DNA of 49,475 bases. Source: Halomonas sp. PR-M31. Lineage in GTDB: Bacteria; Pseudomonadota; Gammaproteobacteria; Pseudomonadales; Halomonadaceae. The notes under the pieces were generated by a model. The model was given only the letters and a program-made list of their open reading frames with translations, was not told the DNA's origin and searched no databases. The stretch covers positions 1 to 49,475 of the forward strand of contig NZ_JIBT01000060.1 in assembly GCF_001039575.1 (NCBI RefSeq), written 5' to 3'. The translations under genes and the position numbers were made by a program. This document shows positions 29,641-38,944 of this stretch, in pieces. Within the stretch, counting starts at the first letter, position 1, and every line of letters begins with the position of its first letter.

Positions 29641-30132
29641 CTATTTGATGACACGCAGCGACGGCCGTTCCTTGCCAGACTCTTTTTCCTTGTCATCCGA
29701 CTGCTTCTTGCCGGCATCAGATGAGGTCGAGTCTTCTTCACTAGTGTCGACGCTTTCGAGAACAGGACGTTCTTCTTTCTGCTTCGCTTCTTGCGCCATC
29801 GCTTCGTCATACCCAGGCATGACCGGCTCATGGCCAAACACCATGCCAACGCCGTTTTCCTTGGCATATAGTGCGATTACCGCATCAAAGGGCACAAGAA
29901 CCTGCATAGGATGACCGCCAAAGCGCGCATCGAAACCAAGAACGTCATTGGCCATGTTCAACTCTCTAACCGCCGTAGGCGCAATGTTGAGAACAATCTG
30001 GCCATTTTGAATGAATTGCTGCGGCACCCTGACACCCTCGCGCTCGGCGTCGACAACGATGTAAGGTGTCAACTCATTGTCCAGAAGCCATTCATAAAGG
30101 CCCCTGGCAAGGTAGGGACGACTGGACAGCAT
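29641..30132 (-). CDS. sspB: ClpXP adaptor SspB
   Basis: Adaptor that brings ssrA-tagged proteins to ClpXP. The 163 aa start SSRPYLARGLYEWLLDNELTPYIVVDA and show the substrate-binding core (GQIVLNIAPTAVRELN, FDARFGGHPMQVLVPFDAVIALYAKENGVGMVF). A long acidic, flexible linker of about 45 residues, then the ClpX-binding end RPSLRVIK, matches the SspB module that docks on ClpX. It follows sspA by 69 bases, the usual pair. Confidence 0.95.
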   Translation of the reverse strand: MLSSRPYLARGLYEWLLDNELTPYIVVDAEREGVRVPQQFIQNGQIVLNIAPTAVRELNMANDVLGFDARFGGHPMQVLVPFDAVIALYAKENGVGMVFGHEPVMPGYDEAMAQEAKQKEERPVLESVDTSEEDSTSSDAGKKQSDDKEKESGKERPSLRVIK

Positions 30133-30201
30133 AGCTATCCCCCTCTGGATTGATGTGTGTGACCGGAACCCATGTCGTTCTACTACGCAATAAAGCGTGT
30201 C

Positions 30202-30828
30202 TCAAGGACGCATTTCGCGCTCTGCCTCGGATAGAGACGCCTTGAAGGCATCTCGGGAGAACAGGCGCTCCATATAGCCCATCAATGGCGGAACCTGTTT
30301 CTCCGGCAGCTCGATGCCCAGAATGGGTAAACGCCAGAGAATAGGCGCAATGCAGCAATCAACCAGCGAGAATTCCTCGCTCATGAAAAAGGCCATATCA
30401 TCAAAGATGGGTGTGATACCCACCAGGCTTTCACGCAGCTCCTTGCGTGCTCGCTCGGCGTCCTTCTTGCCTGCGTTGAGAATCTCTTCGACCAACGGGC
30501 ACCACTCCCGCTCTATACGATGCATCCATAAACGGCTTTGCGCTCGAGCGACAGGATAAACGGGCAACAAGGGCGGATGTGGAAAGCGCTCATCCAGATA
30601 CTCCATCATCACCTTGGATTCATAGAGCACCAAATCGCGATCCAGCAAGGTGGGGACACTGTTGTACGGATTGAGATCCGCCAGTTCGGCGGGCCGGTTG
30701 TCTTCATCGACTTCGACCACATCCACCGCCACCCCTTTCTCCGCCAGCACGATTCTCACGCGATGGCTGTAATGGTCGTGACTACCGGAATAGAAGGTCA
30801 TCGATGACCGCTTGGCCACTACACCCAT
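30202..30828 (-). CDS. sspA: Stringent starvation protein A SspA
   Basis: Glutathione-S-transferase-fold protein without transferase activity that binds RNA polymerase in E. coli and acts in starvation and acid stress. The 208 aa show [58 protein letters not shown] and [19 protein letters not shown]. The ATG at 30828 has GAGGAA upstream; an inner Met ([10 protein letters not shown]) is the alternative. It lies just downstream of the petABC operon terminator on the same strand, with sspB following. Confidence 0.94.
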   Translation of the reverse strand: MGVVAKRSSMTFYSGSHDHYSHRVRIVLAEKGVAVDVVEVDEDNRPAELADLNPYNSVPTLLDRDLVLYESKVMMEYLDERFPHPPLLPVYPVARAQSRLWMHRIEREWCPLVEEILNAGKKDAERARKELRESLVGITPIFDDMAFFMSEEFSLVDCCIAPILWRLPILGIELPEKQVPPLMGYMERLFSRDAFKASLSEAEREMRP

Positions 30829-30957
30829 GAAACACTTCCTCGTTTCGATTCAAAGCCAGAATGATAACACGCCAGCCCAGACCACGGGCCCCCGCACCGC
30901 TGAAAACGATAGACTTTGGATCGTTACTTTTAGCCTATGCTCAACACGAACACGAAA

Positions 30958-30987
30958 AAGGCGTATGACAATCATGTCATACGCCTT
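30958..30987 (-). terminator. Terminator of the petABC operon
   Basis: A perfect 13-bp stem, AAGGCGTATGACA / TGTCATACGCCTT, with a 4-nt loop. On the minus strand it is followed by TTTTTC, a good intrinsic terminator about 24 bases after the cytochrome c1 stop. The remaining gap to sspA (30829-30957) contains no gene; it should hold the sspA promoter, and TTATCATT is a possible -10 element. Confidence 0.88.
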
Positions 30988-31010
30988 CGTCTCATGCTTG
31001 ATGCGCTTGC

Positions 31011-31799
31011 TTAGTGAACGTCCCGCCAGTACTCACGCTTCAAGAAGTACGCGATCACGCCAAATATGAATATGAAGATCAATACCTTGGGCCCCAGAGA
31101 CTGAGCCTGAAGCTTTGAAGGCTCCCCGACGTAGGCCAGGAAATTGGTCAGATCCCACACGGCCTGATCGAACTCTGCTGGCTCCATCTCACCCGGCTCG
31201 GTTACTTGCAGCACATGACAGGACTTGTACAGACCTGAAAGCGGGTCGAGCTCCGCATCCGGCGCCGTCGCCTTCTCGGTCTGGGCGCAGACCATTTCCT
31301 GAGTACCTTGCAACGGTTCCAGTACGTTCGGCATGCCTACCAGAGGAAAGACCGTATTGTTGACGCCCCAAGGCCGCTCAGTGTCCTTGTAGAAACTGCG
31401 CAAATAGGTATAGATCCAATCCGTACCCCGCACTCGCGTCTCAAGACTCAGATCCGGCGGCGCGGCACCAAACCACTGTGCTGCATCATCGCTGTCCATG
31501 GAGATGCGCATCTGATCGTTGTAGGAAAGGTTTTCATCGAAGATGAGGTTTTCCTCGACCAGCGCCTGAGGAATATTCAGATCCTCCGCGGCGCGGCTAT
31601 AGCGCTGATAGTCCAGGGAATGGCAGCCCATACAGTAGTTGGTGAAAAGCTTCATGCCATTTTGCAAAGAAGCCTTGTCCTGAAGATCGGGGTTCATCTC
31701 GTCGAGATGGACACTCTCGCCCCCGGCTCCAAATGCGGTCAAAGGCAACGCGCTCATGGGCAACAGCGCGAAGAGCAGTACACACAATTGCTTTTTCAT
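31011..31799 (-). CDS. petC: Ubiquinol-cytochrome c reductase, cytochrome c1 subunit
   Basis: Membrane-anchored c-type cytochrome of complex III that passes electrons to soluble cytochrome c. The ATG at 31799 gives a signal peptide (KKQLCVLLFALLPMSALPLTAFGAG), the haem motif CMGCH within FTNYCMGCHSLDYQRYS, and a C-terminal membrane anchor (LIFIFIFGVIAYFLKREYW). The open frame runs 80 codons further upstream, but that part is a shadow of petB. The start overlaps the petB stop (TAATG). Confidence 0.96.
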   Translation of the reverse strand: MKKQLCVLLFALLPMSALPLTAFGAGGESVHLDEMNPDLQDKASLQNGMKLFTNYCMGCHSLDYQRYSRAAEDLNIPQALVEENLIFDENLSYNDQMRISMDSDDAAQWFGAAPPDLSLETRVRGTDWIYTYLRSFYKDTERPWGVNNTVFPLVGMPNVLEPLQGTQEMVCAQTEKATAPDAELDPLSGLYKSCHVLQVTEPGEMEPAEFDQAVWDLTNFLAYVGEPSKLQAQSLGPKVLIFIFIFGVIAYFLKREYWRDVH

Positions 31800-33058
31800 T
31801 AGCCAGTCACCCTTTCCGGTAGCGGTTTGGTTTTCTCGAACCGGGTATAGAACGGCATCAGCAGGAAGTAGGCAAAGTAGATGACCGTACAGACCTGGGC
31901 CAGCAAGGTGCGTCCCGGCGACACCGGCTGAACCCCCAGATATCCCAGAATGACGAAGCTGATTACAAACAGCCCCAGCATGATGCGTGATATCCAGCCC
32001 TTGTAACGCATCGAGCGTACCGGACTGCGGTCGAGCCAAGGCAGCACAAACAGAACGGCAATGGAGGCCCCCATCATGACCACGCCCCAGAACTTGGAAT
32101 CAAGACCGAACAAGGAGAAAGTGATGGCGCGCAAAATGGCGTAGAACGGCGTGAAATACCATACCGGCGCAATGTGTTCAGGCGTCACGAGAGGATCTGA
32201 GGGCTGGAAATTGGGCTTCTCCAGCAAATACCCCCCGCCTTCCGGGAAGTAGAAGATCACCGCACAGAATACGAACAAAAAGACCGCTACACCGACGATA
32301 TCCTTGACGGTGTAATAAGGATGGAACGGAATGCCATCGAGTGGCTTGCCGGTCTCGTCTTTCTTGGCCTTGATATCGATGCCGTCGGGGTTGTTGGACC
32401 CAACCTCATGCAAGGCGATGATGTGCAGCACGACAAGACCCAGAATGACGATCGGCAGGGCTACCACATGTAGCGCAAAGAAGCGGTTCAGGGTAATACC
32501 GGAAATCAGGTAGTCGCCGCGAATCCACTGAGTAAGGTCATCGCCAATGACGGGGATTGCCGAGAACAATGAAATGATGACCTGGGCGCCCCAGTAGGAC
32601 ATTTGCCCCCAAGGCAGCAAGTACCCCATGAAAGCCTCGGCCATTAGTGCCAGATAGATGCACATGCCGAACACCCAGAGAAGCTCTCGTGGCGCCTTGT
32701 AAGAGCCGTACATCAAGCCGCGGAACATGTGCAGGTAAACCACCACGAAGAAGGCCGTGGCGCCGGTGGAGTGCATGTAGCGAATCAGCCAGCCGTACTC
32801 CACGTCGCGCATGATGTATTCGACGGAAGCAAAGGCACCTTCGGCAGTGGGATTGTAACTCATGGTCAACCAGACCCCGGTCAAGAGCTGATTGACCAGC
32901 ACCAGCATCGCCAGGGAGCCGAAAAAGTACCAGAAATTGAAGTTCTTGGGGGCGTAGTATTCGGCGAGATGTTCTTTCCACATCTGGGTAGCCGGAAATC
33001 GATCGTCGACCCAGCGCATGACACCGCTATCTGCCTTGGCCTTGTTCGGATTAGCCAT
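31799..33058 (-). CDS. petB: Ubiquinol-cytochrome c reductase, cytochrome b subunit
   Basis: Polytopic membrane subunit holding two b haems and the quinone sites. The 419 aa show the family motifs GSLAMLVLVNQLLTGVWLTMSY, RYMHSTGATAFFVVVYLHMFRGL, LPWGQMSYWGAQV, FALHVVALPIVILGLVVLHIIALHEVGSNNP and the quinol-site PEWYF variant PVWYFTPFYAILRA. About eight membrane segments are seen. Overlaps: TGATG with petA upstream, TAATG with petC downstream. Confidence 0.97.
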   Translation of the reverse strand: MANPNKAKADSGVMRWVDDRFPATQMWKEHLAEYYAPKNFNFWYFFGSLAMLVLVNQLLTGVWLTMSYNPTAEGAFASVEYIMRDVEYGWLIRYMHSTGATAFFVVVYLHMFRGLMYGSYKAPRELLWVFGMCIYLALMAEAFMGYLLPWGQMSYWGAQVIISLFSAIPVIGDDLTQWIRGDYLISGITLNRFFALHVVALPIVILGLVVLHIIALHEVGSNNPDGIDIKAKKDETGKPLDGIPFHPYYTVKDIVGVAVFLFVFCAVIFYFPEGGGYLLEKPNFQPSDPLVTPEHIAPVWYFTPFYAILRAITFSLFGLDSKFWGVVMMGASIAVLFVLPWLDRSPVRSMRYKGWISRIMLGLFVISFVILGYLGVQPVSPGRTLLAQVCTVIYFAYFLLMPFYTRFEKTKPLPERVTG

Positions 33059-33654
33059 CAGCTTGCCTCCTGATCTTCACCGATGACGATGGTCGTATCG
33101 GTATCATAACGGTAAGGCGGCACCAAAAGATTCAATGGTGCCGGTACGCCGGTGAACACGCGCCCTGCCAGATCGAAGCGTGAGCCATGGCACGGACAGA
33201 AATAGCCACCCGGCCAGTCGCCTCCTAGATCTGCGGCCCCAGGCTCGGGGCGATAGGACGGCACACAGCCAAGATGGGTACAGATGCCGATCAATACCAT
33301 GAATTCAGGCTTGATCGAACGCAGTACAGGGTCCACATAGTCGGGCTGCTGGGGTGCGCCAGAATCGGGATCTCGAAGCTGAGAAGAATCGATTTCCTTC
33401 AAACGCTCGATTACGGCGTCGTCCCGGCGCGCCACCCATACCGGTTTGCCGCGCCACTCGACGGTCATTTGTTGTCCTGGCTCGAGCTTGGACACATCGA
33501 CCTCGACCGGGGCTCCCGCTGCCCTTGCCTTGGCACTAGGCTGCCAAGACCCCAGGAAAGGGATCGCTACCCCGACTGCTCCGACTGCGCCTACTACTGC
33601 GGTCGCGCCGACGAGGAAACGGCGTCGCCCTTTGTTCACGCCGTTCTCTGCCAT
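33058..33654 (-). CDS. petA: Ubiquinol-cytochrome c reductase, Rieske iron-sulfur subunit
   Basis: Iron-sulfur protein that takes electrons from ubiquinol in complex III. The ATG at 33654 (MAENGVNKGRRRFLVG) gives a twin-arginine signal-anchor followed by a hydrophobic stretch. The open frame runs 15 codons further, but GGGAG lies at suitable distance for 33654. The 2Fe-2S ligands are in CTHLGC and CPCHGS. First gene of the petABC operon. In the 231-base gap up to rpsI, minus-strand TTGACG (33769-33764) is a candidate -35 element with no convincing -10. Confidence 0.96.
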   Translation of the reverse strand: MAENGVNKGRRRFLVGATAVVGAVGAVGVAIPFLGSWQPSAKARAAGAPVEVDVSKLEPGQQMTVEWRGKPVWVARRDDAVIERLKEIDSSQLRDPDSGAPQQPDYVDPVLRSIKPEFMVLIGICTHLGCVPSYRPEPGAADLGGDWPGGYFCPCHGSRFDLAGRVFTGVPAPLNLLVPPYRYDTDTTIVIGEDQEAS

Positions 33655-33832
33655 CTTATGATTTCTCCCGTCAATACAGCTGCCAACTGTCACTATCATG
33701 TACCGCGAAAGGAAAACTCACGGCTTATTGGTATGAAGTGTCATCATGTTAAGAAAAGGCCTTCGTCAACACAAGCTGACGCTCGCTAGCCAAGTGCTTT
33801 CTGTTGAGTTAAGTCAATGAAGGACATAAAAA

Positions 33833-33860
33833 AACGCTCAGCCAAAAATGGCTGAGCGTT
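33833..33860 (-). terminator. Terminator of rplM-rpsI
   Basis: A perfect 12-bp stem, AACGCTCAGCCA / TGGCTGAGCGTT, with an AAAA loop. On the minus strand it runs into a tract of seven T. It lies 26 bases after the rpsI stop. Confidence 0.92.
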
Positions 33861-33885
33861 ATTGTCGCACCTGACTCGAAGCCCG

Positions 33886-34275
33886 TTAGCGCTTGGAGAA
33901 CTGAGGGCGCCGACGTGCCTTGCGAAGCCCCACTTTCTTGCGCTCGACTTCCCGGGCGTCGCGGGTTACATAACCGGCTTCCCGCAGCGGCCCGCGAAAT
34001 TCTTCGTTGTAATCGATCAGCGCCCGGGTAATACCGTGACGAATCGCACCGGCTTGAGCAGAACCACCGCCACCGCAGACGGTGATGTAAGCATCAAACT
34101 GCTCGTTTGTCTGGGTCAGCTCCATCGGCTGACGAATGACCATCTGGGCGGTGACACGACCAAAGTAATCGGCCACTTCGCGGTTGTTGACGGTAATCTT
34201 TCCGGAGCCCGGCTTGAGGAACACACGGGCCGTGGAAGTCTTGCGGCGCCCGGTACCATAATACTGTTGTGACAT
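33886..34275 (-). CDS. rpsI: 30S ribosomal protein S9
   Basis: Small-subunit protein whose C-terminal tail reaches the P-site tRNA. The 129 aa show [41 protein letters not shown] and the basic end [17 protein letters not shown], which is invariant in the family. It follows rplM by 13 bases, the universal pair, and ends at a strong terminator. Confidence 0.99.
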   Translation of the reverse strand: MSQQYYGTGRRKTSTARVFLKPGSGKITVNNREVADYFGRVTAQMVIRQPMELTQTNEQFDAYITVCGGGGSAQAGAIRHGITRALIDYNEEFRGPLREAGYVTRDAREVERKKVGLRKARRRPQFSKR

Positions 34276-34288
34276 GGCGTAATATCCC

Positions 34289-34717
34289 TTAGAGGTTCAA
34301 TTCTTGAGGCTGCTGCGCGGCGTGGGGATGCTGAGTGCCGGCGTAGACCTTGAGCTTGGCATACATGGCGCGACCTAGCGGCCCCTTCGGCAACATGCCC
34401 TTGACGGCAAACTCGATGATGCGCTCCGGCGCATGATCGATCATCTTCTCGAAAGACATCGAGCGTAGGCCGCCCGGGTAACCGGTATGACGATAGTAAT
34501 TCTTGGCCTGGGCCTTGTTACCGGTCACACGAACCTTTTCAGCATTGATCACGACGATATAATCGCCAGTATCGACGTGGGGAGTGTATTCCGGTTTGTG
34601 CTTTCCGCGTAGGCGGCGAGCGATTTCGGTAGCCAGACGACCGAGCGTCTTGTCCGCAGCATCGACAACGAACCAGTCGCGCTGGACGGACTGCGGCTTA
34701 GCAGTGAACGTCTTCAT
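34289..34717 (-). CDS. rplM: 50S ribosomal protein L13
   Basis: Large-subunit protein assembled early in 50S formation. The ATG at 34717 gives [29 protein letters not shown], the normal N-terminus, and 142 aa; the frame is open 31 codons further upstream but that part is unlike L13. Further family motifs are [20 protein letters not shown] and [23 protein letters not shown]. Its promoter (34828-34856) leaves a leader of about 100 bases that could carry feedback control, but no specific structure was identified. Confidence 0.98.
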   Translation of the reverse strand: MKTFTAKPQSVQRDWFVVDAADKTLGRLATEIARRLRGKHKPEYTPHVDTGDYIVVINAEKVRVTGNKAQAKNYYRHTGYPGGLRSMSFEKMIDHAPERIIEFAVKGMLPKGPLGRAMYAKLKVYAGTQHPHAAQQPQELNL

Positions 34718-34827
34718 GGATTCAATCACCAATTGGAACATTGGGTCTCGTGTCTTGCGACGACGGACCATCCCTATTTTTCTTGGTTGCCGCTTCCGTG
34801 AGAAAGGCAACTGTCGAGCGAGCGCGA

Positions 34828-34856
34828 AGTATACATGAGGCTTGCGCTCGGGTTAA
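34828..34856 (-). promoter_or_regulatory. Sigma-70-type promoter for rplM-rpsI
   Basis: On the minus strand TTAACC (34856-34851), a 17-nt spacer and TATACT (34833-34828) lie about 110 bases before the L13 start, just after the end of zapE. The spacing is ideal. Confidence 0.6.
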
Positions 34857-34883
34857 GAGATATTGATAGCCTGTCTGCTCGGA

Positions 34884-36077
34884 TTACGGTTGGTGGGGAA
34901 GCGCCAGATACTCCTGGGACTGCATTTCTTGAAGCCTCGACAGCGTGCGCTCGAATTCGAAGGCCAGTTTATCGCCATGGTATAGCTGCTCGATGGGCGC
35001 CGCAGCCGACATTAGCAGCTTGACCCCACGATCGTAGAACTCATCGACCATACTGATGAAGCGTCTGGCCTGGTCCTCGCTCGACGTTCCCATGCGCGGC
35101 ACTTCCGACAGCAGCACGGTATGAAACTCCCGAGCCAGCTCGATGTAGTCGTTTTGACTACGTGGACCGTCACATAGCATGTCGAAATCGAACCAGACCA
35201 CACCCTCGTGTTCCCGTCGCGCGGTCAATAAACGGTGGTTGATTTCGATCTTCGTCTGTTTCTCCCCTTCTGTTCCAGCGATAGCAAGAAAGCTTTGCTC
35301 TAGCCGATGAGTTGCATCATCGCTTAAGGGCGTATGGAACAGATCCGCATGCTCAAGGGTGCGCAAGCGATAGTCGACCCCGGAATCCACATTAACCACT
35401 TGACAGTGACGCTTGAGAAGATCGATTGCCGGCAAGAAGCGCGAACGCTGTAAGCCATCTCGATACAGTTCGTCCGGTACGATATTGGACGTCGTCACCA
35501 ATACCACGCCGTGGGCAAATAACGCCTTGAGCAGATTGGCCAGGATCATCGCGTCGGTGATGTCTTTGACGAAAAACTCGTCAAAGCAAATGACTCGCGC
35601 CTCTTTCGCGAACTTGCCCGCAATTAGATCGAGTGGATTCTTCTGTCCTTTATAATGACCGAGCTCGTTGTGCACTCGCTGCATGAAGCGATGAAAGTGG
35701 GTGCGCATCTTGTCTGAAAACGGCAGAGACTCGTAAAAAGTATCCACCAGATAGGTTTTGCCTCGTCCTACGCCGCCCCAGAAATACAGTCCCGGAACCT
35801 CCGGGGTCTCCACCTTTTTCGGGGATGAGTCACGCTTGCCCAGGAACCCCTTGACGCGAGATTTCATCTTCTTGCGACGACTGCCGTTAGTCGCCGTGCT
35901 CGCTGCCAATGACCGTCGCGGTGTTTCCAGCAGCTCGTCGTACAAACGCTGCAGGTGCTGCACGGCATTTTCCTGGGCAGGATCGTACTCGAAATCGTCC
36001 CGCTCGAGATCTTCTCGATAGCGTGCCATGGGAGAAGGAGGAGCCGTTGCCTCTGAAGAGGTCGCTGTCACGTGCAT
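34884..36077 (-). CDS. zapE: Cell division ATPase ZapE (AFG1-like)
   Basis: AFG1/ZapE-family P-loop ATPase; in E. coli it acts on FtsZ rings under low oxygen and heat. The 397 aa have Walker A GGVGRGKTYLVDTFY, Walker B VICFDEFFVKDI, TSNIVPDELYRDGLQRSRFLPAIDLL, and the C-terminal FDMLCDGPRSQNDYIELA. Before Walker A is a basic stretch of about 40 residues (AASTATNGSRRKKMKSRV...) that looks like a species-specific insert. It is transcribed away from zapG, from a promoter with a perfect TATAAT at 36115-36110. Confidence 0.94.
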   Translation of the reverse strand: MHVTATSSEATAPPSPMARYREDLERDDFEYDPAQENAVQHLQRLYDELLETPRRSLAASTATNGSRRKKMKSRVKGFLGKRDSSPKKVETPEVPGLYFWGGVGRGKTYLVDTFYESLPFSDKMRTHFHRFMQRVHNELGHYKGQKNPLDLIAGKFAKEARVICFDEFFVKDITDAMILANLLKALFAHGVVLVTTSNIVPDELYRDGLQRSRFLPAIDLLKRHCQVVNVDSGVDYRLRTLEHADLFHTPLSDDATHRLEQSFLAIAGTEGEKQTKIEINHRLLTARREHEGVVWFDFDMLCDGPRSQNDYIELAREFHTVLLSEVPRMGTSSEDQARRFISMVDEFYDRGVKLLMSAAAPIEQLYHGDKLAFEFERTLSRLQEMQSQEYLALPHQP

Positions 36078-36109
36078 GAGCCTTAGTGTAATCCGGTATG
36101 AGGGCGTGA

Positions 36110-36195
36110 ATTATACGCTGCAGAAGGCCCCTGCATAAGCATGGAAAGCATTGACGTGAACACATTGACCCCTCTTGTACCTTGGACCGTATAAT
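36110..36195. promoter_or_regulatory. Divergent zapE/zapG promoters, each with a consensus -10
   Basis: Two exact TATAAT boxes lie back to back. Minus strand, 36115-36110, about 33 bases before the zapE ATG. Plus strand, 36190-36195, with TTGACC at 36165-36170 as a -35 element, at a rather long 19-nt spacing, about 54 bases before the zapG start. The minus-strand -35 element is weak. Confidence 0.6.
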
Positions 36196-36248
36196 GTGCC
36201 ATGCCGACGGCTGGCTGGATCGGTATGACAACAGTAAAGGGGAAGGAT

Positions 36249-36713
36249 GTGTACGAAGGCAATATCAATTGGATTCTGGTTATTGCCAGTGTCCTGGCAG
36301 GCATTGGCATTGGCGCATTAGGCTATCACTTGCTCAATGCCAACGTGGCTCGCAATCAAAAGGTGCGCCAGCGCTTGGCCGAGAGGGAACTTGAACTCAG
36401 TCAGGTGAAAGAGACTCTCAACGAGCATTTCATCAATGTCACCAACCTGGTCAAAGGAATTCAGCGGCAAAGCCTGGAGCTGGAGGAGCAGGTAGCCTTG
36501 GGTGCCGAGCGCTTGAGCGATGATCCTAGATTCAAGCAGCAGCTGGTTGACCAGACCGACGCCGATTCGATCGACACCAAGCCGGACGACGGCGCTGACA
36601 CCCTTGAAACCCCACGGGACTACGCCGATGGAAACAGGGGCACGCTGTCCGAGGATTTTGGTCTGCATCAGCCGAATGAAGCCGACCAGCAGGTGCAACC
36701 CGCTCGCTATTAA
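36249..36713 (+). CDS. zapG: ZapG / YhcB family (DUF1043) membrane protein
   Basis: DUF1043 protein; the E. coli homologue YhcB/ZapG connects division and envelope growth. It has a short periplasmic N-terminus, one membrane segment (WILVIASVLAGIGIGALGYHLL), a coiled coil (ARNQKVRQRLAERELELSQVKETLNEHF) and the VTNLVKGIQRQSLELEEQVALGAERL segment typical of the family, then a long acidic tail. The GTG at 36249 has a strong AAGGGGAAGG upstream and gives ~154 aa. ATGs at 36201 and 36225 are in frame but without a good ribosome-binding site; the first lies within 6 bases of the -10 box. Confidence 0.85.
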   Translation: MYEGNINWILVIASVLAGIGIGALGYHLLNANVARNQKVRQRLAERELELSQVKETLNEHFINVTNLVKGIQRQSLELEEQVALGAERLSDDPRFKQQLVDQTDADSIDTKPDDGADTLETPRDYADGNRGTLSEDFGLHQPNEADQQVQPARY

Positions 36714-36738
36714 AGCAACGACTGATCGGCGATGAAAC

Positions 36739-37497
36739 TCAAGCAGGATTATCGATGTCCACGAAGCGATGCTCGATGTCCTGCTCCCTAGCCAACCACT
36801 CACCGAGCGCTTTGATACCGTAGCGCTCCGTCGCGTGATGCCCCGCCGCGAAATAGCTTATACCCATTTCTCGCGCCAGATGTGTCGTACGCTCGGAAAT
36901 CTCCCCGGATATGAAGGCATCGGCGCCGGCCTCGAAAGCCAGCTCGATCATGTCCTGGGCGCCGCCGGTGCACCAGGCAACCCGCTCAATCTGTCGTTCA
37001 TGGCCGAGCACCATCGTAGGCTCGCGATCAAGGCGTTGAGTTAGATGCGCTCCCAAGGCAACACTATCCATTGCCTTGCTCGGCGCGCCCAGCCATAGAA
37101 GACCTGTGCCCAGCTCCCCATCGGCACAGCCTTGCACCTCGAAATCCAGTTCCGCCGCCAGACGCGCGTTGTTGCCCAGTACTTGATGGGCATCCAGGGG
37201 CAGATGATACGCCAGCAAATTGATGTCGTTGCCAAGCAGCGTGGCCAAGCGCCGGCGCTTCATGCCCGTAATCGTGACCGGCTCGTTCTTCCAGAAGTAG
37301 CCGTGATGAACGAGCACGAGATCGGCTTTCCAGCATACCGCTTCGTCCAGCAGCGCCTGACAGGCAGTCACACCGGTCATGATCCGGCCAATGCGTGAGC
37401 GCCCCGCCACCTGCAGGCCATTGACGGTGTAATCCTTGAACCTGTCGGGATACAACAGCTCGTCGCACATCTTCACCAATCGATCCCGCGCTATCAT
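36739..37497 (-). CDS. Nif3-like dinuclear metal centre protein (YbgI family)
   Basis: 252-aa member of the NIF3/YbgI family of ring-shaped hexamers with a two-metal centre; E. coli YbgI is the closest known type, and its role is uncertain. Metal-ligand regions are visible: LVLVHHGYFWKNEP, AYHLPLDAHQVLGNNARLA and the C-terminal SYFAAGHHATERYGIKALGEWL. It converges with zapG (25-base gap) and diverges from the DegS-like protease. Function is not claimed beyond the family. Confidence 0.9.
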   Translation of the reverse strand: MIARDRLVKMCDELLYPDRFKDYTVNGLQVAGRSRIGRIMTGVTACQALLDEAVCWKADLVLVHHGYFWKNEPVTITGMKRRRLATLLGNDINLLAYHLPLDAHQVLGNNARLAAELDFEVQGCADGELGTGLLWLGAPSKAMDSVALGAHLTQRLDREPTMVLGHERQIERVAWCTGGAQDMIELAFEAGADAFISGEISERTTHLAREMGISYFAAGHHATERYGIKALGEWLAREQDIEHRFVDIDNPA

Positions 37498-37614
37498 CGC
37501 TCATCCTCGGGCAGTCAACGTACTGCAGTGATACACTTTCGCTCATTGTAGCGGCCGTTTCCTTTCGCTTCGAGCCGACAGAATGCCGAATTTTTCTTCA
37601 ACCAAGGACCTTGC

Positions 37615-38868
37615 ATGCGTCGCCTTGTCAAGCCACTTATCTGGCCCGTGATCAGCGGTGTACTCCTGGCCGTTATCCTGCTCAATCAGTTTCCGAATTT
37701 GCTCAATCAATCAGTAACGCCTGAGCCCGCCCTCAGGCTGCCTGAGACGCTGATCTCACCACCCGCCACCCAGACTAGAGACATTGGCGATGCCATTGCG
37801 CCGACGTTGAAGACCGCGCCCATCTCACGTCCAGCGCCGGAGCTGCTCGAGGCGGCGCCGCTTGCGCGTCGCACTGGCCCTGCCAGCTATGCAAACGCCG
37901 TCGACACGGCAGCACCAGCGGTGGTCAACATCTACTCTTCTCGAGTCGTCGAACGCAAAGAGCATCCCTTGATGTCAGATCCTTTCTTCCGTCAGTTCTT
38001 CGGCGATGAGATGCCCAGCCGCCAGCGCATGCTGTCCAGTCTGGGGTCTGGGGTCATCGTCAGCAACGACGGCTATGTGTTGACCAATCATCATGTGATT
38101 CGTGGCGCCGATCAGATCCAGGTGGCGCTACGGGACGGTCGCGAGACCCTGGCCAAGGTCATCGGCACCGATCCGGAAAGCGACCTGGCCGTGCTCAAGA
38201 TCGATCTCAAGGATCTGCCGGTCATTAGTCTGGTGGATTCCGAAAGCGCTGCAGTCGGTGATGTGAGCTTGGCCATCGGCAATCCTTTTGGCGTCGGCCA
38301 AACCGTGACCATGGGAATCATCAGTGCCACGGGGCGCAACCAGCTGGGTCTTTCGGCCTATGAGGACTTCATTCAGACCGATGCGGCCATCAATCCGGGC
38401 AATTCCGGGGGCGCTCTGATCAACGCCGAGGGCTCGCTGGTAGGAATCAATACCGCCATCTTTTCCCGTACGGGGGGATCTCAAGGCATAGGATTTGCCA
38501 TTCCGACCAATGTGGCTCGCGAAATTCTCGACGAACTGGTCCGCAAGGGGCGTGTGATTCGAGGTTGGCTGGGCCTTGAGGTACAGGAAGTCACGATGGA
38601 CCTGGCTACCTCGTTTGGCTTGAATGCGGCCCAGGGCGTTGTGGTGGCCAGCGTGGTCCCTGAAAGCCCTGCCGAGCGGGCCGGTATACAACAAGGCGAT
38701 GTGCTTCTTTCGATCAATGGCAAACCGATTCTTGATCCACGGGTTGCCATGAGCGACATTGCCGACGTGGAACCCAATACGACCCTTCCCATCACCTTGA
38801 TGCGGGATGGCGAAACACAAAAAGTCGAGATCGAGGTGGGTGAGCGCCCGACCCCAAGCGGGCGCTGA
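37615..38868 (+). CDS. DegS/AlgW-like periplasmic serine protease (HtrA family)
   Basis: Membrane-anchored HtrA protease that, in relatives (E. coli DegS, P. aeruginosa AlgW), senses misfolded outer-membrane proteins and cuts the anti-sigma factor. The 417 aa have an N-terminal membrane anchor (about 7-30), a trypsin-like domain with His160 (TNHHV), Asp190 (ESDLAV) and Ser264 (NPGNSGGAL), and one PDZ domain (IRGWLGLEV...LMRDGETQKVEIEV). A single PDZ domain points to DegS rather than DegP. The linker of about 65 residues between anchor and protease is rich in Pro and Ala. An outer-membrane porin follows 76 bases downstream, which fits the envelope theme. Confidence 0.88.
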   Translation: MRRLVKPLIWPVISGVLLAVILLNQFPNLLNQSVTPEPALRLPETLISPPATQTRDIGDAIAPTLKTAPISRPAPELLEAAPLARRTGPASYANAVDTAAPAVVNIYSSRVVERKEHPLMSDPFFRQFFGDEMPSRQRMLSSLGSGVIVSNDGYVLTNHHVIRGADQIQVALRDGRETLAKVIGTDPESDLAVLKIDLKDLPVISLVDSESAAVGDVSLAIGNPFGVGQTVTMGIISATGRNQLGLSAYEDFIQTDAAINPGNSGGALINAEGSLVGINTAIFSRTGGSQGIGFAIPTNVAREILDELVRKGRVIRGWLGLEVQEVTMDLATSFGLNAAQGVVVASVVPESPAERAGIQQGDVLLSINGKPILDPRVAMSDIADVEPNTTLPITLMRDGETQKVEIEVGERPTPSGR

Positions 38869-38944
38869 TTAAAGGTTGGTGTTATGCCGGATCCGAGCGG
38901 AATTGGCTACAAGATCGCAGTAAAACGGATTTCAGGAGGAAATC

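Noticed and set aside
30812-31069. Plus-strand open frame between sspA and cytochrome c1
   Set aside because: It crosses the petABC terminator hairpin and the sspA promoter region, and has no ribosome-binding site or motif.
38128-38820. Minus-strand open frame of 230 codons opposite the DegS-like protease
   Set aside because: The plus-strand protease has its full catalytic triad and PDZ domain; the opposite frame has no recognisable feature.
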